Source: Geodermatophilus saharensis (lineage in GTDB: Bacteria > Actinomycetota > Actinomycetes > Mycobacteriales > Geodermatophilaceae). Taken from it: a DNA stretch of 64,000 nucleotides. Shown here in pieces: positions 58,138 to 64,000 of this stretch. The notes below the pieces were generated by a model that saw only the letters and a program-made list of their open reading frames with translations, had not been told where the DNA came from and searched no databases. The DNA lies in NCBI RefSeq assembly GCF_900188205.1, contig NZ_FZOH01000004.1, positions 338,955 through 402,954 of the forward strand. The letters run 5' to 3'. Within the stretch, counting starts at the first letter, position 1. Each line of letters begins with the position of its first letter. The translations under genes were made by a program, and so were the position numbers.

Positions 58138-61100
58138 GTGCCCGCTCTCGACCGGTTCTCCGCGCCCACGCAGGCCTGGTTCACCGGTGCCTTCGCCGAA
58201 CCCACGGCGGCCCAGGAGGGCGCCTGGGAGGCGATCAGCAGCGGCGGGCACGCCCTCGTCGTCGCCCCCACCGGCTCGGGCAAGACGCTGGCGGCGTTCC
58301 TGTGGTCGCTCGACCGGCTCACGAGCACGCCACCGGCCGACGAGAGCCGCCGCTGCCGCGTCCTCTACGTCTCCCCGCTCAAGGCGCTGGCCGTCGACGT
58401 CGAGCGCAACCTGCGCGCGCCGCTGGCCGGCATCGGCCAGGCGGCGCTCCGGCTGGGCCTGCCCCGGCCGGAGATCTCGGTCGGCATCCGCTCCGGGGAC
58501 ACCCCGGCCGACGAGCGCCGGGCGTTCACCCGCCGGCCCACCGACATCCTCATCACCACCCCCGAGTCGCTGTTCCTGCTGCTGACCAGCTCGGCACGCG
58601 AGGCGCTGCGCGGGGTGGAGACGGTGATCGTCGACGAGGTGCACGCCGTCGCCGACAGCAAGCGCGGCGCGCACCTGGCGGTCTCCCTCGACCGGCTCGA
58701 CGAGCTGCTGGAGCGGCCCGCGCAGCGGATCGGCCTGTCGGCCACGGTGCGCCCCATCGAGGAGGTCGCCACCTTCCTCGCCGGGGGCCGGCCGGTGCAG
58801 GTGGTGCAGCCGCCGGCGGGCAAGGAGTGGGACCTGTCGGTCGTCGTCCCGGTCGAGGACATGAGCCAGCTGGGACAGCCCACCGGCGAGCTGGAGGGCT
58901 CGGCGGCCGGGGACCAGCCGCGGGCGTCGATCTGGCCGGCGGTCGAGGAGCGGGTGCTCGACCTGGTGGAGGCCCACCGCAGCACCATCGTGTTCGCCAA
59001 CTCCCGGCGGCTGGCCGAGCGGCTCACCAGCCGGCTCAACGAGATGGCCTACGAGCGGGCCACCGGCGAGGCGGTGCCGCCGGGCACCACCGCCGCCGCG
59101 CTCATGGCGCAGGCCGGGTCGGGCGGCGGCGTGCCCGAGGGGGTGCGGCCGGTGGCGGCGGCCCACCACGGCTCGGTCTCCCGCGAGCAGCGCGCCGTGG
59201 TCGAGGAGGCGCTGAAGTCCGGGCAGCTGCCGGCGGTGGTGGCGACGTCGTCGCTCGAGCTCGGCATCGACATGGGCGCGGTCGACCTCGTCGTCCAGGT
59301 GGAGGCGCCGCCCACGGTGGCGGCCGGGCTGCAGCGGGTGGGCCGCGCCGGGCACCAGGTCGGCGCGGTCAGCCGCGGTGTGCTGTTCCCCAAGTACCGC
59401 GGTGACCTCGTGCAGTGCGCCCTGGTGGCCGAGCGGATGAAGGCCGGTGCGATCGAGTCGATCCGCTACCTGCGCAACCCGCTCGACGTGCTCGCCCAGC
59501 AGGTCGTCGCCATCGTCTCCGAGGGCCCGCGCACCGTGGAGGAGGTCGGCGCGCTGCTGCGCCGCTCGGCGCCCTTTTCCGGCCTGCCCGACTCCGCGCT
59601 GCACGCCGTCCTCGACATGCTCGCCGGGCGCTACCCCTCCGACGCGTTCGCCGAGCTGCGGCCACGGCTGACCTGGGACCGGGTCACCGACACCCTCACC
59701 GCCCGCGGCGGCGCGCAGCGGCTGGCGGTCACCAGCGGCGGCACCATCCCCGACCGCGGCCTGTTCGGCGTCTTCCTCGTCGGCGGCGAGGGGTCCGGCG
59801 GGCGCCGCGTCGGCGAGCTCGACGAGGAGATGGTCTACGAGTCGCGGGTCGGCGACGTCTTCCTGCTCGGGTCCTCGTCGTGGCGGATCGAGGAGATCAC
59901 CCACGACCGGGTGCTGGTCTCCCCCGCCCCCGGCCAGCCCGGGAAGATGCCGTTCTGGCACGGCGACGCCCCCGGTCGGCCGCTGGAGCTGGGCCGGGCG
60001 CTGGGCGCCTTCCTCCGCGAGGTCGGCTCCGCCGCGCCCGAGCGGGGCCGCGAGCGGGCGCAGGCCGCCGGGCTCGACGACTGGGGCGCGGCCAACCTGC
60101 TCGCCTACCTCGCCGAGCAGAAGGCGGCCACCGGCCACCTGCCCGACGACCGCACGCTGCTGGTGGAGCGGTTCCGCGACGAGCTCGGCGACTGGCGGCT
60201 GGTCGTGCACTCGCCCTTCGGCGCGCAGGTCAACGCCCCGTGGGCGCTGGTGCTCGCCGCCCGGCTGCGGGAGCGCTACGGCGTCGACGTCGCCTCGATG
60301 CACTCCGACGACGGCATCGTGCTGCGCCTGCCCGACACCACCGGGGAGCCGCCGGAGGCCGACCTCGCCGTGCTCGACCCCGACGACGTCGAGCGCGAGG
60401 TGACCGCGGAGGTCGGCAGCTCGGCGCTGTTCGCCAGCCGGTTCCGCGAGTGCGCCGCCCGGGCGCTGCTGCTGCCCCGCCGCGACCCGCGCCGCCGCAC
60501 CCCGCTGTGGCAGCAGCGCCAGCGCGCCGCGCAGCTGCTGAGCGTGGCCAGTGAGTTCTCCTCGTTCCCCATCACGCTCGAGGCCGCCCGCGAGGTGCTG
60601 CAGGACGTCTACGACGTGCCCGGCCTGGTCGAGCTGATGCGCGACGTCCGCTCCCGCCGCGTGCGGGTGGTCGACGTGCAGACCCAGTCCGCCTCGCCGT
60701 TCGCCCAGTCGCTGCTGTTCGGCTACGTCGGGCAGTTCCTCTACGAGGGCGACGCCCCGCTGGCGGAGCGGCGCGCGCAGGCGCTGGCGCTCGACACCGG
60801 CCTGCTCGCCGAGCTGCTGGGCCGCTCGGAGCTGCGCGAGCTGCTCGACGCCGAGGCGCTGACGGAGGTCGAGCGGGAGCTGCAGCGGCTGCCGGCCGAG
60901 CGCCACCCCCGCGACGTCGACGGCGCCGCCGACCTGCTGCGGCTGCTCGGCGACCTCACCCCCGCCGAGGCGGCGCTGCGCGGTGTGCCCGCGGCGTGGC
61001 TGGCGGAGCTGGTCGCGTCCCGCCGGGCGATCGTCGTGCGGATCGCCGGGGAGGAACGCCACGTCGCCATCGAGGACGCCGGGCGGCTGCGCGACGCGCT

Positions 61101-62754
61101 GGGCACCGCGCTACCGGTCGGGGTCCCGGAGGCGTTCACCGAGCCGGTGGCCGACCCGCTGGGCGACCTGGTCGGCCGCTACGCCCGCACCCACGGCCCG
61201 TTCCAGCCGGCCGGGGTCGCCGCCCGGCTCGGTCTCGGCGTCGCCGTCGTCACCGCCACGCTGCAGCGGCTGGTGGGCAGCGGCCGGCTGGTCACCGGCG
61301 AGTTCCGCCCCGGCGGCAGCGGCCAGGAGTGGTGCGACGCCGAGGTGCTGCGCTCGGTGCGCCGCCGCAGCCTGGCCAAGCTGCGCCAGGAGGTCGAGCC
61401 GGTGCCGATCGGCACCCTGGCCCGCTTCACCCCGACCTGGCAGTCGGTGGGCAGCCGGATGCGCGGCGTCGACGGCGTCCTGGCCGTGATCGAGCAGCTC
61501 GCCGGGGCGCTGGTGCCCGCGAGCGCGCTGGAGACGCTGGTGCTCCCCGGCCGGGTCCGCGACTACTCCCCCGCGATGCTCGACGAGCTCACCAGCGCCG
61601 GTGAGGTGCTGTGGGCCGGGGCCGGGGGGCTGCCCGGCGGCGACGGCTGGGTGACCCTGGTGCCCGCCGACGTCGCGCCGCTATTGCTGCCCGACCCGGT
61701 CGAGCTGCCGGAGGAGGGCGGCGTCGGGGCCGCCGTCCTCGAGCAGCTGTCGGCCGGGCAGGCGGTCTTCTTCCGCGGGCTGTCCGACCTCGTGGGCGCC
61801 ACCGACGACACCGCGCTCGCCGACGTCGTCTGGGACCTGGTGTGGGCCGGGCTGCTGACCAACGACACCCTGGCGCCGCTGCGCACCCGGCTGGCCGGCG
61901 GCGGCACGCACAAGCGCACCCCGGCGCCGCCGCGGGCCCGGGTCGACCGCACCCGGTACGGGCGCGCCCGGCTGGGCCGCCCGGCGATGCCCACCCGCAG
62001 CGGGCCGCCCACGGTCGCCGGCCGCTGGTCACGGCTGCCCGAGCGCGAGCCCAACCCGACGCGGCGCACCACCGCCCGCGCCGAGGCGCTGCTGGAGCGG
62101 CACGGCGTGCTCACCCGCGGCGCGGTCACGGCCGAGCAGGTACCCGGTGGGTTCTCCGCCGTCTACCCGGTGCTGCGCGCGTTCGAGGAGAGCAACCGCG
62201 CCCGGCGCGGCTACTTCGTCGAGACCCTCGGCGCCGCGCAGTTCGGCACCGTCGGCGCCGTCGACCGGCTGCGCGCGTTCGCCACCCCCGACCGGGCCCC
62301 CGAGGGTGCGGTGGTGCTCGCCGCCACCGACCCGGCCAACGTCTACGGCGCCGCGCTGCCCTGGCCAGACCGCGGCGGTCCCCCCGACGGCGAGTCCGCG
62401 GGGTCGTCGGCAGTGCAGGTCGCCGTCGACGTCGGCGAGGGCACCGGCGGCGGGAAGCGGGCCACCGGGCACCGCGCGGGGCGCAAGGCCGGGGCGCTGG
62501 TGGTGCTCGTCGACGGCGAGCTGGTGCTCTACGTCGAGCGCGGCGGCAGGTCGCTGCTGTCGTTCACCGAGGACGAGCAGGTGCTCAAGGAGGCGGCCAC
62601 CGCGCTGTCCGGCGCGGTCGCGGCGGGGGCGCTGGGCCGCATGGTGGTGCAGAAGGCCGACGGCGCCTCGGTGCACCAGGACACCCCGCTGTCGGCCGCG
62701 CTGCAGGCCGCCGGCTTCGCCGCCACTCCCCGGGGGCTGCGCCTCCGGGGCTGA
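58138..62754 (+). CDS. lhr: Large ATP-dependent helicase Lhr
   Basis: The 1538-aa protein is the long form of the Lhr superfamily-2 helicase: Walker A APTGSGKT (43-50), DEVH box (166-169), motif III SATVRP, motif V/VI in GIDMGAVDLVVQVEAPPTVA and LQRVGRAGHQ. It continues with the Lhr-specific winged-helix and beta-barrel parts and a C-terminal extension (~900-1538) as in mycobacterial and E. coli Lhr. Lhr unwinds DNA and RNA:DNA hybrids and is induced by DNA damage in mycobacteria. It starts with GTG 58138. A triple cold-shock protein follows 63 bases downstream on the same strand, suggesting a shared nucleic-acid role. Confidence 0.95.
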   Translation: MPALDRFSAPTQAWFTGAFAEPTAAQEGAWEAISSGGHALVVAPTGSGKTLAAFLWSLDRLTSTPPADESRRCRVLYVSPLKALAVDVERNLRAPLAGIGQAALRLGLPRPEISVGIRSGDTPADERRAFTRRPTDILITTPESLFLLLTSSAREALRGVETVIVDEVHAVADSKRGAHLAVSLDRLDELLERPAQRIGLSATVRPIEEVATFLAGGRPVQVVQPPAGKEWDLSVVVPVEDMSQLGQPTGELEGSAAGDQPRASIWPAVEERVLDLVEAHRSTIVFANSRRLAERLTSRLNEMAYERATGEAVPPGTTAAALMAQAGSGGGVPEGVRPVAAAHHGSVSREQRAVVEEALKSGQLPAVVATSSLELGIDMGAVDLVVQVEAPPTVAAGLQRVGRAGHQVGAVSRGVLFPKYRGDLVQCALVAERMKAGAIESIRYLRNPLDVLAQQVVAIVSEGPRTVEEVGALLRRSAPFSGLPDSALHAVLDMLAGRYPSDAFAELRPRLTWDRVTDTLTARGGAQRLAVTSGGTIPDRGLFGVFLVGGEGSGGRRVGELDEEMVYESRVGDVFLLGSSSWRIEEITHDRVLVSPAPGQPGKMPFWHGDAPGRPLELGRALGAFLREVGSAAPERGRERAQAAGLDDWGAANLLAYLAEQKAATGHLPDDRTLLVERFRDELGDWRLVVHSPFGAQVNAPWALVLAARLRERYGVDVASMHSDDGIVLRLPDTTGEPPEADLAVLDPDDVEREVTAEVGSSALFASRFRECAARALLLPRRDPRRRTPLWQQRQRAAQLLSVASEFSSFPITLEAAREVLQDVYDVPGLVELMRDVRSRRVRVVDVQTQSASPFAQSLLFGYVGQFLYEGDAPLAERRAQALALDTGLLAELLGRSELRELLDAEALTEVERELQRLPAERHPRDVDGAADLLRLLGDLTPAEAALRGVPAAWLAELVASRRAIVVRIAGEERHVAIEDAGRLRDALGTALPVGVPEAFTEPVADPLGDLVGRYARTHGPFQPAGVAARLGLGVAVVTATLQRLVGSGRLVTGEFRPGGSGQEWCDAEVLRSVRRRSLAKLRQEVEPVPIGTLARFTPTWQSVGSRMRGVDGVLAVIEQLAGALVPASALETLVLPGRVRDYSPAMLDELTSAGEVLWAGAGGLPGGDGWVTLVPADVAPLLLPDPVELPEEGGVGAAVLEQLSAGQAVFFRGLSDLVGATDDTALADVVWDLVWAGLLTNDTLAPLRTRLAGGGTHKRTPAPPRARVDRTRYGRARLGRPAMPTRSGPPTVAGRWSRLPEREPNPTRRTTARAEALLERHGVLTRGAVTAEQVPGGFSAVYPVLRAFEESNRARRGYFVETLGAAQFGTVGAVDRLRAFATPDRAPEGAVVLAATDPANVYGAALPWPDRGGPPDGESAGSSAVQVAVDVGEGTGGGKRATGHRAGRKAGALVVLVDGELVLYVERGGRSLLSFTEDEQVLKEAATALSGAVAAGALGRMVVQKADGASVHQDTPLSAALQAAGFAATPRGLRLRG

Positions 62755-62817
62755 CCGGCACCTCGCGGGGTCCGCGTACCGTGGACCGTCGCAGTCGTGA
62801 GGGATGAGGGAACAGGT

Positions 62818-63666
62818 ATGGCAGCCGGGACGGTCCGCTGGTTCGACGCGGACAAGGGCTTCGGGTTCATCGAGCCGCAGGAGGGCGGGGACGACGTCTT
62901 CGTCCACTTCTCGGCCATCGAGGACACGGGGGGCTTCCGCACCCTCGAGGAGGGCCAGCCGGTGGAGTTCGACGCCACCGCGGGCCCGCGCGGGCCGCAG
63001 GCGGAGCGGGTGCGACCCACCGGGGGCGCCCCGCGGGCCCGCCGCGACGACCGGGGCGGGGACCGCGGCGGCTTCCGTGACGACCGGGGCCGTGACGACC
63101 GGGGCCGTGACGACCGGGGGCGCTCCGGCGGCGGCCGCGCGCCCCGCGGGCTCGTCGTCCAGGGCACGGTCGCGCGGTTCGACGCCGACCGCGGTTTCGG
63201 CTTCATCGTGCCGGAGGACGTGTTCGTGCACGTCTCCGCGGTGACCCGCGGCGGCGACCTCGAGGAGGGCGACCGGGTCGAGTTCGAGCTGGTCGAGGGC
63301 AATCGCGGGCTGCAGGCGGAGTCGGTGCGGCTGCTGCCGTCGACCCCGCGGCGCGGCGGCTACGACCGCCCGGCCCGCCGGGACGACCGTCGCGACGACC
63401 GGGGCGGCCGCGACCAGCGGCCCGCCCGCGCCCCGCGGGGCGGGGACGCCGGCGGGGACGCCGAGGGCACCGTGCAGTGGTTCAACCCCGAGAAGGGCTT
63501 CGGCTTCATCACCCCCGACGACGGCGGCGACGACGTCTTCGTGCACTTCTCCGAGATCGAGGAGAGCGGCGGCTACCGGGAGCTCGAGGAGGGGCAGCGG
63601 GTCGCCTTCACCCGCACCTCCGGCGCCCGCGGCACCAGTGCCAGCGGCGTCCGCCCGATCGACTAG
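62818..63666 (+). CDS. Triple cold-shock-domain protein with RD/RG-rich linkers
   Basis: The 282-aa protein holds three cold-shock domains: CSD1 ~3-67 ([29 protein letters not shown]), CSD2 ~113-173 ([27 protein letters not shown]) and CSD3 ~216-281 ([29 protein letters not shown]). RNP1 (KGFGFI) is kept in CSD1 and CSD3 and altered to RGFGFI in CSD2, which also lacks the usual Trp of the first strand. The linkers are Arg/Asp/Gly-rich; the first contains tandem RDDRG. Ordinary Csp proteins have one CSD of ~67 aa. The ATG at 62818 follows GGGAACAGG. Its stop TAG is part of the CTAG at which an IS481 element inserted. Confidence 0.9.
   Translation: MAAGTVRWFDADKGFGFIEPQEGGDDVFVHFSAIEDTGGFRTLEEGQPVEFDATAGPRGPQAERVRPTGGAPRARRDDRGGDRGGFRDDRGRDDRGRDDRGRSGGGRAPRGLVVQGTVARFDADRGFGFIVPEDVFVHVSAVTRGGDLEEGDRVEFELVEGNRGLQAESVRLLPSTPRRGGYDRPARRDDRRDDRGGRDQRPARAPRGGDAGGDAEGTVQWFNPEKGFGFITPDDGGDDVFVHFSEIEESGGYRELEEGQRVAFTRTSGARGTSASGVRPID
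63076..63120 (+). repeat. Three tandem 15-base repeats inside the cold-shock gene
   Basis: CGTGACGACCGGGGC occurs at 63076-63090 and 63091-63105, with a third copy differing at its last base at 63106-63120. Each encodes RDDRG in the linker between CSD1 and CSD2, so linker length could vary by slippage in steps of five residues. Confidence 0.9.
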
Positions 63667-63718
63667 TTGTCGCAACCAGGGACGTTGTTGACGTTCGGCG
63701 CGTCGGCTTGATCATGAA

Positions 63719-63776
63719 GGAGACCTCCGGGAGGAGTGGTGGTGCTTGACGTCACCATCGCCAACCGGAGGTCTCC
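63719..63776 (+). promoter_or_regulatory. Hairpin that can cover the transposase ribosome-binding site
   Basis: GGAGACCTCCGG (63719-63730) and CCGGAGGTCTCC (63765-63776) are a perfect 12-base inverted repeat with a 34-base loop. The right arm holds GGAGG (63767-63771), the ribosome site of the GTG at 63777. In read-through transcripts from the flanking gene the arm would be paired, blocking translation, a known way transposases avoid external activation. Confidence 0.65.
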
Positions 63777-64000
63777 GTGGCTCACGCTAATGCCCGCACC
63801 ACCGTCTACGCCCGCAAGCTGATCATCGCTCGTGTCCTGGCTGGTCATCGGCCCGGTGAGGTGGCCAAGCAGCTGGGGATCAGCCGGCAGACGGTCTACA
63901 AGTGGGTGCGCCGCTGGCGGACCGAGGGTGCGGCCGGGCTGGCCGATCGCTCCTCGCGGCCGCATCGGATGCCCCGGCGGACCTCACCGGAGACGGTCGC
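63777..64000 (+). CDS. IS481-family transposase (N-terminal part, continues beyond window)
   Basis: The frame from GTG 63777 gives 74 codons with no stop. It starts VAHANARTTVYARKLIIARV and reads LAGHRPGEVAKQLGISRQTV, YKWVRRWRTEGAAGLADRSS. This is the helix-turn-helix N-terminal region of IS481 transposases, which is followed by the DDE integrase domain outside the window. It lies within the insertion sequence beginning at 63667. Transcription would come from an internal promoter or from the cold-shock gene upstream. Confidence 0.88.
   Translation, partial: MAHANARTTVYARKLIIARVLAGHRPGEVAKQLGISRQTVYKWVRRWRTEGAAGLADRSSRPHRMPRRTSPETV

Larger units (their letters stand above)
63667..64000 (+). 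mobile_element. IS481-family insertion sequence (left part, cut by window edge)
   Basis: Directly after the stop of the cold-shock gene a terminal sequence TGTCGCAACCAGGGACGTTG begins (63668), the form of IS481-type inverted repeats, followed by the transposase gene at 63777. The flanking base string is GACTAGT: IS481 elements favour CTAG targets, and this CTAG contains the TAG stop of the cold-shock gene. The right end is outside the window. Sequence agreement of the ORF with IS481 transposase supports the call. Confidence 0.85.

Noticed and set aside
57679..61062. 1127-codon minus-strand open frame opposite lhr
   Set aside because: It is the complement of a strongly biased coding sequence; lhr is conserved over its full length.
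63663..63965. 100-codon minus-strand frame inside the insertion sequence
   Set aside because: It runs opposite the IS481 transposase start and has no resemblance to a second IS gene.

Overview
The window is very GC-rich actinobacterial chromosome: about three quarters G+C by eye, many GTG starts, and frequent 4-base GTGA/ATGA stop-start overlaps. The conserved block nrdJ-nrdR, LysM protein/lexA, hflX, dapF-miaA, miaB, gluABCD, recX-recA-DUF3046 is the neighbourhood seen around recA and lexA in Mycobacterium and Corynebacterium. A soil or stone actinomycete of the Geodermatophilaceae type (Geodermatophilus, Blastococcus, Modestobacter) fits best. That is an inference from gene content and base composition, not a proof. 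No rRNA, tRNA or CRISPR array was seen.

Layout. 1-4.0 kb: a WYL regulator (cut by the window edge) divergent from a DinB-like protein, a coiled-coil protein, an ArsC/LMW-phosphatase homologue lacking its catalytic Arg, a 51-aa membrane protein and half of an MFS transporter. 4.0-11.6 kb: a LysR regulator divergent from a tightly packed catabolic operon (cyclase, FAD monooxygenase, two-domain extradiol-type VOC protein, FAH-family hydrolase, SDR, alpha/beta hydrolase with helical N-domain, small VOC protein). This looks like a complete oxidative ring-opening pathway for an unidentified (hetero)aromatic compound. 11.6-13.8 kb: ribA followed by a frameshifted DODA-type dioxygenase, divergent from a MarR regulator with clear operators. 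13.8-31.4 kb: accessory genes (gene remnants, a small membrane-protein pair, AKR, lipases and esterases, SDRs, APH/SMP-30 pair, DUF222-HNH nuclease, secreted matrixin-like protease, a frameshifted ClpP paralogue, LysR/SDR set, hydrolase operon, Kef-type antiporter).

31.5-54.3 kb is the conserved housekeeping and DNA-damage region. It has B12-dependent ribonucleotide reductase and its repressor NrdR, a LysM division-inhibitor-like protein divergent from lexA over three SOS boxes, hflX, an operon of class III dioxygenase-like protein-miaA-dapF, a DUF349 protein, miaB, glutamate ABC transporter gluABCD, and recX-recA with an SOS box. 54.3-63.7 kb: membrane/MarR pair, MFS transporter, acyl-CoA dehydrogenase, the 1538-aa helicase Lhr, and just downstream an unusual protein with three cold-shock domains. 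The window ends inside an IS481-family insertion sequence that landed at the CTAG overlapping that gene's stop codon and carries a hairpin covering its own transposase ribosome-binding site.

Several loci look damaged: single-base frameshifts in clpP and the dioxygenase, a deletion scar between two divergent genes, a half transporter, and a missing start/stop junction. They are either recent pseudogenes or assembly indels, and each is reported separately.
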